From Schistocephalus solidus (taxonomy: Eukaryota > Platyhelminthes > Cestoda > Diphyllobothriidea > Diphyllobothriidae), in the NCBI GenBank assembly GCA_017591395.1, contig WEDG01003447.1:62001-126000 (forward strand): DNA of 64,000 nucleotides, given 5' to 3'. Each line of letters opens with the position of its first letter. The first letter of the stretch is position 1. Below the pieces are notes generated by a model. It worked only from the letters and a program-made list of their open reading frames with translations, had not been told where the DNA came from and made no database searches. This document shows, one piece after another, positions 25,402 to 37,329 of this stretch. The position numbers and the translations under genes are program-made.

Positions 25402-25569
25402 AAAGCGAGTTCTGACGCAGCCACAGCTCGTCTGACGGATGTCCGAAATTACACTGGCGCACACAAAGAGCGCTTTGATCCCTCCACGGGCAAGGGCAAG
25501 GGCAAACTCGGACGGGAAGATGCTCCACCCGCATTCACTGCTGCTGGTATTTCGGCTCCCCGTAAATAA
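25402..25569 (+). CDS. TPPP: TPPP/p25-alpha family protein, coding exon 3 (residues 121-175, stop)
   Basis: Terminal coding exon. It begins [13 protein letters not shown] and holds the most diagnostic family motif, [18 protein letters not shown] followed by [12 protein letters not shown]. Vertebrate TPPPs have LTDxxxYTGxHKxRFDPSGKGKGxxGR at the same place, so this copy carries one extra residue (Thr) before the glycine run. This segment is linked to tubulin and nucleotide binding in studied members. The protein ends [14 protein letters not shown] then taa at 25567-25569, shorter than the vertebrate C-terminus. No AATAAA lies close behind; the first variant signal I see is ATTAAA at 26114-26119. 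The frames in the same place on other registers are shadows. Confidence 0.93.
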   Translation, partial: KASSDAATARLTDVRNYTGAHKERFDPSTGKGKGKLGREDAPPAFTAAGISAPRK

Positions 25570-26379
25570 GTGCGACCACAGCACTTTTTCTGTCTCAACT
25601 CTGTCGGATTTATCTGTTTTCTACCTTTCCTTATGAGCGCTGTTCTTGCAAACACTTAACCTACCATTTTCACTTACCATGTACCTCGCTCTTTTTTCCT
25701 CCTTTCTTGTCGTCGTTGCTGTGGTCGAGTCTTAGTTTCAGTGAACAGTGAACTTCGACTGGAAAGGATTGGGCTTTCTTCGGATTATTATCCTTCTCCG
25801 TGTGATGCTGATTACAAGCCATGTCACTACATCAAACCTCTTTTCCCGTTAATTTTACCTCCTTTCGGGAGGGAAAGAGAGGAGGAAGGGTTATTAGTAA
25901 TTAAGTCCCAGAATCCTTCTTTCGCTTTGGGAACGGAAAATTACAGAATGTTATTTAATTTGATTTGCCTGTGCTACATACACCTTTTCCGCTTCTTCGG
26001 GTTCATTACTGTCGGGATCATGGCAAGTGGAAGTTTAAAATCTTACTTTAAGCAGATAAATGTTATAAGCACTGCCTTGGTAGGTGCCAGTCGAAGGGCC
26101 GATGTGAAGTTTTATTAAAAGCAAAACCTTTATCCCTCTCCCTTACGCACTACTAGCTGCTTTACGGTTGGTTGTGATGACCAGAGCCAGGAAGGGTGGC
26201 GTCAGCAGACATCTGCCACATAGACGCACTGAGCATACTGGAGTCTAGGTCGTTGACTACGGCTTTGGCAATTTTCAGGAACTAAAGATTCATTGGAGAG
26301 TCAGGTTTGCTTGTGTGCATTTAGGCTGTCTGCAAAACCCCGTCGTCAGGCCACATGGCTGCAATGAGTATGACTCGCG

Positions 26380-26585
26380 ACTGGGAGGGAGCAGAGACGT
26401 CGGGAGGTAAAGATCAGCGGTCGCCATCTGATGGTGAGACGGGGAAGGAGAATAAATCTGTTGTCTTTGTCGGTAATGCCATTCTGCTTATAATTAATCA
26501 TAAAACGACTGCCGTCGGAGCTCGAGATTCAGTCAAAGGCACAATGTGATGAGTATGTCCCGTAACGCGATCGGTGAACACCCCC
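26380..26585 (+). mobile_element. tRNA-derived SINE, 3' part
   Basis: The head is not recognisable, but the family tail is clear: ttgtctttgtcggtaatgcc, attctgc, then gatgagtatgtcccgtaacg and cgatcggtgaacacc. This gives the clearest view of the SINE 3' end in the window and explains the motif at 4023-4066. Confidence 0.55.
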
Positions 26586-29500
26586 TGTACCATTGACGAT
26601 TAAATCACTCAGTTATTTTGCACTTGTCTGTAGCGAGGAGGCAATAGGTTGTGATCATTTTATTTGTAAGCCCGGACTTTAAAAGCTCATTCAGTATTTA
26701 TATAAGTTTTTGACGTCCAACGATGTAGAGGAGTCGATTTTTTTGTCTTCTACCGTTGTATTCTGCATCTCGCCAGAGTCAATGACGTTTCCTCTATTTT
26801 TGTCTCGAAATAGAAGTTCAGGGTAAACTTTAAATTTTTGACTCTATCTGCTACTAACTCTGTCGGCGCTTCGCAATACTGTGGTTTTAAACTTTCGGGG
26901 TTTGAAGTGAAGTTCATTCACTCTTTTTCAGTCCATTTTAATTAATTGATGTGATATCGATCAATGAAAATAAAACATGCCACTTCATGCAATGAGGAAA
27001 CCCAGCTTGCTCGTACACATATCAACAGCGCTTACCCTCTGTTAACGGGACTACGCTTTTCGCAAACGATCCGTTTATGCGAAATCGCAGTAATCGGTAT
27101 AACTCGCACGACGTCTTTCAGCTCAGAAGCAATCTGTTCTACTGGCCTCTTCTTCTTTCTCATCCCTTCGTCATTGGCATTGTTAAGATGATCGTAAGTT
27201 TCTTGTTCATCTCATTAAACAATGTGAAAAAGGTAATCATGCAGCCTGAGGGGTTAAAAGCCATACGGATGAAATTTCCAAGTCACCTGAAGATTTAGGT
27301 AGCCAACTGGATACACTAATCCTCCGTTTCACTGAATATATTATCCCAAAGGTATGGAGAACTTTCACTAACCGGGCCCTATCCTGACTGTGCCGAGGAA
27401 TACATCTTGGGCCACGCAGGAACTCGCTCTTCTTCAAGGACTTCACCAGAAAAACGGTCTTCATATAACTAATTATAAGTTCGGCACTGTGTGAAAACAT
27501 GATAATATAACTGTAGCATCTTCCAGACACCGATAACTTAAGCTCCTTTTGTTTGTGCGGAGGTGGTGGTGTGTAGGTTTCATTAAAATATCCAGGATTG
27601 GTATTAGTACCCGGAGGACATAATCGGATATTTTAATACGGGTGGAAGCACAATGGGCGGGTTCCAATTAAAAGCTATTGTTTTGCTACTTAAACGCTTT
27701 ACAGTAGGTTGTCTTGTAAAGCTAAAGATCACCGGGCTGACCATGGGACATTGGGGACAGGAGGGCTATGGGGACAATGGGTACATTTCATGGGATGCCT
27801 ACCGTTTCTTTTTCATTTTGCGCGGGTTATTTTAACCTCATTTAAACTTTTATGTTTATTTATAAATTTCAGTTTTAAATTTGTTTTCACTGTTTTTCAT
27901 GCTTTTTTGTTACTCTATTGCCCCACCCATAAAGCCCACCATTACCAGGATTCCCGTAAGACAGGCTCTCGGGTTTAATCATTTAATCTGGTACCCGCCT
28001 ATTGTGCTCCTACCCGGATCGCTTCTGAAAATAAGTCACGCAAACAACTCCGGGGGAGTATCCCTTTAGCTAAAAATGTAAATTCGCTAATCAAACCGGA
28101 GTAGTTAACGCGGTGAATTATCCTATGAAATCAATGGCGTTTAGTGCACACCACCAGACTCACCTACCCCATATTCACTAAGTAATTGGCTTTCGTGAGT
28201 TTTCCATACAGTAAGCGACTGTAAACCTGTTGGCTTGAAGTTGCTTCTTAAGCTGAATTTCAAGCCGTTTAATTCTCCTTATTTAGGTTTAAATAAAATA
28301 GTTACATCTGCCTACAGTATTCCTGTAAAAAATATTTTTAAAGGCACTGCTAATTCACATTTTATTAACTCACTTATTATGGGTCGGGGGCACTTGGTGT
28401 AACATTCGAACCAGACACGTTGAGTTTCATCTGTTATGAATCGTAAAAGTTTATTTCTGCTCACAATGCACGCAGAATGCTTTGCTTTAAGTATCAACAG
28501 CTCCTCCTATAAAATATAATTCCATTATTAAACGAACTTACGTACATTAGAATCGAAGGCTTTGGGCTCTTCGAATATCCGCAATATATTACTATCACCA
28601 GTTGATGACAATATTTTCTAAAAGCGTATAAATGCTTAATTTTGCAAACGGGGGTCTTATGGAGTCATCTCTGATTGTGTTGCAAAGTCAACGGATGAGC
28701 TCCATGAAACAAACTTTAACCTGCATCCGAACATATGTGCACGTCAGCTAAGACGTGAGGGGTCACTTATTATAATAAATGTCTCTCCGTTCTCTATCAA
28801 ATGCTTGATTTTGGCAATTAATGGACTTTTTATCGTTTATTTCCCGTTGCATCACTTTTTTATACAGTCCACACAAAAAATATTTCTCAACCCTTTGAAC
28901 TCGCTACAGCTAGCCTCAACTTCGTGCTGTCATATCTTTCAATCCATGCGTGCTAAGTTTAGATCTTAAGGCAGAATGAAAAAGTCAGAATTTTGGTGTA
29001 CTAAGAAAACAACAAAATCTTGTTTTTATCACCCTTCAGCGTGTGCAAACACTGGCAACAAAGATTATGTCGTTTGTAATATTGTTGCAACTACTCGTTT
29101 TATTGTATCTTTTGATCTTCCGGGTTTTAACTATCATACTTTTGGAAGTCCGTGCTGTCCTCATGTTTTACTTTTTTCTCTCATTAATTTCGCAATAAAG
29201 TAAGGAAGAATAGTAATAGTTTTATTAAGTGCCTGTGTGTGAAATTCCAATCTTAATAAAGAAAGACGTTCAAAATTAAATCTCGGAACGAATAGGGAAA
29301 TTTCTGTTTATGAAGTGGAAGAATAAAAAAAAGAGCAATAAAATGTTTGAAGAATTCTCTGAAAAGGGGCATGACCTGAAGGTGATTTGTTAGTTTTAAT
29401 GGGGAAAAAAACTACCAGTCATGGGAAAGGGATATGCGTATGCGATAGGGCCACATGGCAGAGGGCTTGCATGAAAGTCCAAAACGTTCCTCGTCAGGGG

Positions 29501-29739
29501 GACTTTATAAGCCCGAAGAGGTTACTTTCAGAGGCTGTTGCGGTAGGGTTGCCTTATAGGGCCGCCTAAACCGGACAAAGTAAAGGAAGTCGCCCCACCC
29601 GCTTATAAGAGGTGACTTACGATAAATTGCAGGAAAAGTAAATGCACCCGTGTCGTAACGCTAACACTACCTAACATAAAACGGAGCTGCAACCTTAATA
29701 TAAACCATAGCCCTACACTGAAAATAAATCATACAATTA

Positions 29740-29855
29740 AGACGATAAGCACCTTAACCCCTAGCCTAATCATGAGACTAACCCCAACTCTGACATTAAC
29801 CTGAAACTTAAACCTAACTTTACTCCTAATCCTAAACCTTATCTTAATCTTGAAC
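29740..29855. repeat. Degenerate telomere-like C-strand tract
   Basis: Imperfect CCTAA-type words run for over 100 bases (ccttaacccctagcctaatc, actaaccccaactctgac, taaacctaactttactcc, taatcctaaaccttatc). The minus-strand 61-codon frame here (Val/Arg/Lys/Ile-rich) is a translation of the repeat. Confidence 0.55.
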
Positions 29856-32454
29856 ATGATTTTTTCAGAGCTTGGCACAAACCCACATGTATTATGAGCG
29901 ACTCCTGGTTCCATGTTTTACTTAGGCGGTCTTACAAGGCACACTTACTATTTTGCTGTAGACAGGAGCATATACCTTTGCAAGTGAAGGCAGAAATAAC
30001 TGTCATCGTGGCAAGGCATGAAGAACTCACCGCGAGTGTCCGCAGTGTGCTCGAATTCGAAACAAGAAGGGGGCAATAAAGACTAAGAAGATAATCGAAA
30101 CGTGGGGATATGTATCCGTAATAATACCTTTACAACCAAAAAACCATCGGCCAAATGGCGAAAAAAAGGAAGCAATATTTACTTGGGGTAATTCATGCCA
30201 TCTTCAAGGTGACAATGACCTGTGTGTTCCTGAAGAAAAAAAGTCAATTTTCGCTCATTTTTGAATTTGATTCCAGTTTTTGTTGCTACTCGAAGAAGAT
30301 ATTTTAAACGAAAAAAGGACCACGTAACAATAAAATTCATCTCTCTGCTGCCCAAACTTCAATCATTGCGAATCGTGGTATCCTCCACGTTCTCAGGGAG
30401 TAAGGGTGGCACCGGAAACAAGCAAGTAAATTAGTTTACAGTGAAAGAGCCTCACGTCGCATTGAAGCATTCGCTCTTCCCTCATCCATCTGGTTTTGGT
30501 GGCTAGACAACATCAAGGTGACAGTGTATGGGCCCATGTGATGAGGCTGATAAAGTGAAGCAGCCTGTTTAAGCCTACAACATCGAAACAAATTCTCAGT
30601 TCATGTATTAGGCTACTGTAACGGCGGCCGCCATTGAGACTTGAATTTCAGTCCCGAGAAGGACCAACTTGTCCTCTTGGTTGGAAACATTCTGAACTGT
30701 GAAATATTCAAGTGTATAAGATTTTTTGTACGTAATGAGCTGCTTTGTAGAAGTGCTGAGCTGTTCACTGTCTGTCTAGCCTTCTCTTCCCTATTCCATG
30801 CAACTGCTGACTGCTTGAGCCATTCAACCAGCTGGCGATAGGATAGGGTGCGCTGACTGATGCGGTTTGATGGTCTCCATCTGCGCACACGCACATACGC
30901 ATTTGTGACCTTATTTATTAGCTCGCGCGGCTCCGTATATCCTGATTAGCACATATCGTAAAAGAGTTTACTCCCTGTTTTGGTTCAGCGAATCTGTAGC
31001 ACAGTCCGTGGCACGTAATAAATGGTTCCTTATCTCGTTCCCTCGCACTCTATTGTACCGAAATAATATACAGTGCGGACAACAGTCATAAGTAAAACCT
31101 AATGCATCCTAAACATTAATCAACGTCACCAAGTCATCAAAAGCGAACTGCAACAGGAGACCATGATTATAACCCCCAAATTTCTGTTGGTTTCACTGAA
31201 AGGAGCTTTATATCATGGGTGCATGTTCCAGTTAGTAAACTTCAAGACAGTAAATTATATCACAGCTCCAACAGCAATTTAAACTAAGATGTATCTCAAA
31301 ATTCACAGGACTTTCGTATATTTCACAACGATCCATGAGCCGATTTGATGAGATCAACACAAACTTTTTTTTTAGAATTTAGAATTTATATTTGGTTAGC
31401 ACCGGGAAGGTACTGTCTAAGCAAACATTAGTAACGAAATAAAGTTATGACAATGTGTGCAGATAAAATGTACAAATTCATAAATTTTCCTGCTATGTCA
31501 ACAGTTAGCAATGTTTTAAAATTAATGGTGAACTAGAAAAATAGGCAGTGAAAAAAAACTCCTACCATGAAAATGGAGGCAGAGTTCAATAGGCCTTCAT
31601 TTTCGAATAGAAGGTAGGAGAAAAAACCGCTTAGGAAAAAAATAGTCAGGTGGTAGAATAGGGTAATACTGCAGTAGCATTTCAGAATGAGATAATGAAA
31701 CGTCGAGGTGATTCGTTCTTGATCACTTAGGCGTATGAAACAGAATCTCACGAAAAATGCGTCAATGAACTTAAGTCCTCAGCATCATAGGATCCAGAAT
31801 TGAATTCTGATGATGGTTAGTATCCAAAGAAACCGCAGCATTTAAGACTGTGGACCACCGAATTTGTACGTCCGAATGACGTCATCGTTTGGAGGACGGG
31901 TGATATAAGGAGACATTATAGTTCATGGGCGTCTCCCAGGTAGCGTAAATATAGTTTCAAGAGGGTTACTCAAATTCCCGATGGTCCTTTCTCCGAGTCA
32001 TGGGGAAAGCTACTGGGAAAAAGATGAGGAAAATAAAAGGTTAATAGAATCAGTGTTAAGATAAATGTGCAGTCTTCGCTTGAATGCAGATAGACTAGTT
32101 AACGACCTAATTTCAATTGGCAAGTTATTCCAAAGAAAAACTATACCTAGAAGCAAAGAAGAGAGAGCGTTTACACGTGGAGGATGCAGGGGAGGTATAA
32201 TTAGTTCAGAATTTCTTAGGTTATAAGGAAGACTAACGGGGGTAATGACAGAAAGCTTTGGGAGAGTTGAACTATTATTAAGACGAAAAAGGAGACAAAA
32301 GCCTGCTTCAAGTCTCCTGACCCAAAGAAATTTTTAGCTTCGTTAGCTGGCATCTTTTGTTGAGTAGGAAGTAGTTAAAAAGAGTCGGATATAGGAGTTT
32401 TTTGTGAAATTTCTTTGAACATTTTCAATTTTTTTGAACGGCTAGATTCGTTCA

Positions 32455-33649
32455 TCAAACCGAAGAAAAGGACAGCAAAAATTCAAGAATGGGAAGTACA
32501 AACATACGATAAAGTCTTAATTTAATTTCAGGAAGGTAGAAATTATAAGAAATAAAGCCGCAAATCTGAGCAGCTTTGGCCGTAATTCTATCGGCATGAG
32601 GCGAAAGATCTAATTTATTGGTGTAACTTAAGCCCAAGTCCTTGATGGAGGAACATTCAATCATATGGCAACCTTCAAAGATAAGAGGTTGCGGCAGCCT
32701 TACAGGCCCAAAACTCATGTAGCGACACTTAGTAGGTGAGAACTCCATTAGCCATGTGGAGCTCCAGGCCGAAAGAGCGTCTAAGTCTGAATGAATTTGT
32801 TCTAGGCACCGTTCGGTTGTAGAGTTAGAGAAGGAATAAACGCATTTGAGATCATCAGCATAAATAAAAGATTGAGAATGTTTAACTATCGAGGAAATAT
32901 CATTTATAAACAGTAAGAACAACAAAGGACCTAATACGGTACCTTGAAGGACACCACTAACAATCGGGGTAGCACTTGAGTATGAGGACCCTACTAAAAC
33001 TTTTTGTTTTCGATCATTTAGGTATGATCTAATAAAGTCAGTAAGGGGACTACGGAATCCTATGGCTTCTAGTTTCGCTAGAAGTCGTTTATGAGGCACC
33101 TTATCGAATGCCTTACTAAGATCAAAATAGATAACTACTACAGATAGATGATCATTACGAAGAGAGGTTAGTAGATTTAGAAAAAGACATGTGGCAGGTT
33201 TCACAAGAACGGTCCGGTAAGAAGCCGTGTTGGGAAAAAGTTGATAATTTTATTGCTTATGCAAAAAAATCCGTGATTTGTTTTGCAATTAGTTTTTTTC
33301 GAAGAGTTTAGCAAGAGAGGGCGTTTTTATGAACACCGCGATAGTTATGAATGTCCGAGCGGGAACCAGATTTAAAAACTGGTATTATAATAGAAGTTTT
33401 CCAATAATCGGGGAAGAAACCATTTTCGAGAAATACTGAGTATAATTTGCTTAGTAAAGGTGGAAAATCCTTTAACTGTTTAATAAGTGAGTTTGGAATG
33501 TTATCAGTTCCAACTGAATGTGAATTTTTTAGGTGAGCTATTTCTTTTTGAATACATGAAGGCGAGAAATTAATAGTTGTTAGAAGCGAATTTGAAAGCA
33601 GAGGAATTGTGGGAGTGGGGCTAGTTTCAGTGGTAAAGTGGTTTGGCAA
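32455..33649 (-). pseudogene. LINE reverse transcriptase remnant
   Basis: The 33649-33308 frame carries GTDNIPNSLIK and NGFFPDYWKTSIIIPVFKSG then NYRG (RT motifs 1-2). After a frameshift, the 33204-32455 frame of 249 codons carries motif A YFDLSKAFD (residues 26-34), motif B SGVLQGTVLGPLLF (83-96) and the catalytic YADD (115-118). The thumb region follows, with FSPTKCRYMSF and AAQICGFISYNF. Target-primed cDNA synthesis is the ancestral role. The YADD box is intact, but the gap between the two frames and the lost tail make the protein non-functional as read. Confidence 0.88.
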
Positions 33650-34031
33650 AAAACGAGTTTAACAATTCTGTTTTGCCCAAATCATCTGTAACAAATTTTC
33701 TGTTACAGTCGAGTAAGGGCGGAGTTACATTCAGACGCTTAGCCGATGACCGAACATGAAAGATTTGAGCAACAGATTTGGATGAATTGGCATCACTTAG
33801 TGCCCGAGACTCCCTATGCTTATCTCTCGCGAGTCTAATTTTCGATGCTAATTCAAATATTTGTGCAATCCTTAAATGAACTGACAAAGAGCTTTTAGAT
33901 GAATCTTTAAGTTGCTTTCGTAATTTTTTAAGTCTGTTCTGGAGAAAATGCGGAACAGTAGAAGAAGCTGAATTTGAATTAAAAATCTTAAACGGGATAA
34001 AAGCCTGGATTTTTTCTGTGAGGCTCTGCAA
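33627..34031 (-). pseudogene. LINE endonuclease-RT linker
   Basis: A 134-codon basic, helical frame (FLQNRLKKLRKQLKDSSKSS, then IRLARDKHRESRALSDAN) between endonuclease and reverse transcriptase, as in other CR1/Jockey-type polyproteins. It ends FFAKPLYH, where related elements read FFxSVF or similar before the RT domain. The neighbouring frame at 33649 takes over, pointing to a frameshift. Confidence 0.65.
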
Positions 34032-34149
34032 TAGCTCACGGAAAAAGTTTAGATCGTTGATTGAGAATATGCTATGCCAATCTAGAGTGCTTACGAAATT
34101 ATTTACTGTTTCATGGTTTATGTTAGCAAAGTCGAGGTTATTGCATTTA

Positions 34150-34835
34150 ACCCTCAGGCTTCGTAAGAAGGGGAATTGGAAAACAACAGTGAATTATTGC
34201 ATGATCACTTGTAAATAGATCATGATGGAAATTCATAAAGAGAGGGTGAACAACGTTTGTAAAAATTAAATCTAAAAATGTTGTCATTTCTAGTAACTGA
34301 TCTGACCAGTTGGGACATGTTTGTAAAGTTAATAGTATCGACCAATTTCTGATGTTTCGGCGGAGAGGAATTGGCCTGCCAGTCAATGTCTGGCAGATTA
34401 AAATCACCTACGATTATTTTGACATCAAACTGAGTGTCTGCAACTTTTTTTCAAATAGTTCACAGAGCTCGCTTTCATTGCCAGAATAACACGAAGGATT
34501 ATAGACACAGCCAATTACCGCTTTTTTTATTGTGCGGGAGGATGACTGAAGCAAAGCATACATTTCCAGAAAAAGACGAAATGTTCAGATGAAAAGGGAA
34601 ATGTACAAAGGATGACTTAATATAAAGGAGGCAACCACCGCCACGTTTTTTTCAGCGCGGTCTTACAAATTGAAATTATCTATAGCAAGCGTCGAGTCAG
34701 AAATAAGAGAGTGAGCCCAGGATTCAGTGATGCACAGCACATCTGGATCAAGCTCAAAGGCTTACTGTTCTAAGCTCAGCCATCTTATTTACAACTGACC
34801 TCGCATTGAGTGAAACTAAGCTGAGCGTATTCCTG
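34150..34835 (-). pseudogene. LINE endonuclease (AP-type) remnant
   Basis: Minus-strand segments show LSLVSLNARSVVNKMAELR, then DVLCITESWAHS (catalytic Glu motif), then RGGGCLLYIKSS, then VKIIVGDFNLPDIDW (Asp and Asn of the active site) near 34380-34425. A DLIFTNV...TSDHAII end follows near 34270-34190. This is the standard order of an exonuclease/endonuclease/phosphatase fold that nicks target DNA for target-primed reverse transcription. Several stops and frame changes separate the blocks, so it is inactive. Confidence 0.8.
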
Positions 34836-34980
34836 AGCGGCAGGTTACGCTCATCAGTATTTATAAAAAAAGGATAATTTGGTGGCGGAGAAGAAAAACT
34901 GGAAAGAAGAAACGAAAGGTGGGAAACAAAATTGCTCTGGTCTACAATTTGTCGAAATGTTACTGTTAAGAGAACTGAGA

Positions 34981-36017
34981 TTATTGTACAGCGGCATATT
35001 TGGATGAAAAACCTTGGAAGGGAAGGCTATATTGTGGCGTTTGAAAGATAGGAGGTGGCATAGAAATGAGATTTTGAGGGACGTTAGCAAAAATTGGCGG
35101 AAAACGTGCATTTGAAAAAGGAATAATTGATTTCGAAATACTGGTAGCATAATTAGAAGCGTTAAATATTTGTGGATTTCGGACAATTTTTGGGTTGGGA
35201 AAGATGCTAACGTTAGCGTTCGCAGCTGTTGTAGATGCTGAGGGGTTAGCAGGTTTCCCATCGGTAATGCCATTGCTGATCTTAAAGCCTGGATTAGCCA
35301 CAGATTTAGATTTACTAGGAGTTTTCTTAGGGTTAGTAGATTTGGCAGGTATAGCCGGCATGGTTTGCTTGGGATGAGAAAGAAGTGGAGTTGACACAAT
35401 TTCCCTCAAACCAGAAACAAGGTTAACGGGTGAAGATTCAGCTGGAATCGAAATTCCTGTCGATCCGGAGGGCCGTGGGCTTGCTTTAGCTACAGGAAAA
35501 ACCTCTGAGATAACCTTTGGTATTGAAGGTGTAGACCAAGGCTTCTTGTTTGCTAATGAGGGTGAAACCCGACGTTCCATTGGGGTTTTATCCCTACAGA
35601 TAAACAACCTGTTTTTTTCAAATATTGAGCTGAGTGCTCATGCCTAGAGAAAATAAGGTCAACTTCAATCGCTGAAAAAAGTTTGACCAGAATAGGAGGG
35701 TTTTTACTACGGGAAGATAACCTTTTAGCTTCAGCGACTTTAAAGTTAAAGCCGCACGAGTAAAGGAAGTGAAATGCAACGTCAAGGGGGATGTTACTCT
35801 TGGGAACGTTTTTTAAAAGAAAATTGAAACTTCTCTTATGTCGGTCAAGTGACTCAGTACTGACCATGTTTATAAAAGGCTCTAGTTTCACACATTGTTG
35901 AGAAGTGAGTGAAGACAACTTTCCCTCAAAAATGGTACCAAGGATCGTGAAGAGAGAACCATATTTAGACATAAAGGTATTAAAGTTTTCCAGGGCGTCA
36001 AGGTCTAATTTCTTCAT
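34981..36017 (-). pseudogene. LINE ORF1-like region, frameshifted
   Basis: Two frames share an overlap at 35553-35607. The 5' frame (36017-35553, 154 codons) begins MKKLDLDALENFNTFMSKYG and is a helical, Lys/Phe/Ser-rich region with no zinc knuckle. The 3' frame (35607-34981) is rich in Pro, Ser, Ala and Asn (for example PKVISEVFPVAKASPRPSGS), a low-complexity linker just before the endonuclease. A frameshift in the overlap probably broke a single protein. I do not recognise a known ORF1 domain (RRM, esterase or CCHC). It is assigned only by its place directly upstream of the endonuclease. Confidence 0.55.
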
Positions 36018-36080
36018 GCTTAAGGTGGGTTGTTATAGTGGAAGTTTTACGCGAAGAGGATGTTAAATAAGTAATGGAAG

Positions 36081-37310
36081 GCTCTCAAGGCGGTCTGATT
36101 ACCATGTGACCTATGTTTAAGAACGTTTTACTTCAGCATAACTGTTCATCTTAACGCCATGCATCTGCAACCAACGCCATTGAACCCTTTCATTTGTAAG
36201 TTTCACTAACCTTAGAGGTAGTTGCATTCAAGACAGTAGTCATCAGAACGATGCCAATGTAAAATAAAATCATAAAGTAGTGATAAGCATCTCTTGAGAA
36301 ATATTTGTTGGCCATGCTGCAGAAGTGAAAAACTTACAGGGAATCGATGAGGAGCCAATATCCACACGAGTTGAGCAGTGCTAGTACCCTGCAAATTTCT
36401 AAGAACTTGACACTTGCAATTCCGATGTAAACTTTCCGTGTGCATGCATTAGGAATGACAGAGGCTGGTGTAGAATGTCATTTAGTACACCGGCAGTTAA
36501 CAATAATTTTGAGTACATATCCGTATACTTCAACTTTTCATGCTATTTACTGGCCTACCTCCATCCATTTACCAGACTATATAAAAAATGTAATGGCCAC
36601 CCCTATAATTTTGTCTCAGGGCTGCAGGCGCAACTCCATCACGGCTCATCCCCCGCAAACGGCCAAGTGGACGGTGATTAACTTGCCCATGATCGACGAC
36701 ACTCTTCCATGAAAACACACGCTCTTCTGATGACAGGTCTATTTGATGGATCCCCTTTACTCCCGTTTATTCTGTGCCGTAATTAAATACTAGTATTCAG
36801 ATTTTTCCCTCACACTTGTATTAGTGAAGGGGGATTTTTTCGGAAATGCTAATATTCTTGGTTCACTACCTGATCGAAATATTGAACATTTTGGCATCAG
36901 ATCGTTTATTTATTAGCCCTCTTAGATTTTGCTATCATCATTTTACTCTCTAGACCGTACAATAAAACATCTAATCATCATGGAAATTTTTCAAGTTCTT
37001 AGAAATGAATTTCATACGCATGCAGATTGACGTCGGAATTCACTCCAGAAATATACATTGTGTGATCTTAGATAGTCTAATTTGCCTACAAAGTGGATTT
37101 GTCGAATTCGGAGCCCTTTCATAAGCCCTTGCTGTGAACATAAAATGAACGTTATGCTATCCTAGTAGACAATTAAAAAAAGGAATAGAATAAGTTTACT
37201 GAATTATCTAATGGGCGCTCTCAAGCTCCTTGGAACACTGGAAAAAATAGTCGAGAATTACCTTACGCACCTAACCGCTCCGCCACATTCACACGGAAAA
37301 TTGACAAAAG
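36081..37310. other. Spacer between two LINEs, nothing firm
   Basis: The interval between the divergently arranged CR1-like elements. Short frames around 36440-36712 overlap in two registers and show no domain. It may include 5' UTR sequence of one or both elements. Confidence 0.4.
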
Positions 37311-37329
37311 AAATTTAATACAAACAGAA

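Larger units (their letters stand above)
25570..31929. other. TPPP 3' flank and intergenic DNA
   Basis: The first few hundred bases are probably TPPP 3' UTR. Apart from the SINE at 26380-26585 and the telomere-like tract at 29740-29855, I see only unassigned short frames. The 125-codon frame at 25741-26118 starts just after the TPPP stop and has no domain resemblance. No RNA gene was recognised. Confidence 0.4.
31930..36080 (-). mobile_element. CR1-like non-LTR retrotransposon, minus strand, degenerate but nearly full length
   Basis: On the minus strand, one after another: an ORF1-like region (36017 down to about 34980), an apurinic-type endonuclease region (about 34835-34150), a linker (34031-33627) and a reverse transcriptase (about 33650-32455). 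The C-terminal tail has the WNNLP motif typical of CR1-like proteins, near 32130-32110, and the frame ends near 32005. Frameshifts and stops break every domain, so the copy is dead. Both outer boundaries are approximate because no target-site duplication could be confirmed by eye. The clade is inferred from domain order, the GDFNLPDIDW endonuclease motif and the tail motif. Confidence 0.85.

Noticed and set aside
34854..35399. A 181-codon minus-strand frame rich in Leu and Phe
   Set aside because: It is an out-of-register reading of the LINE ORF1-like linker.
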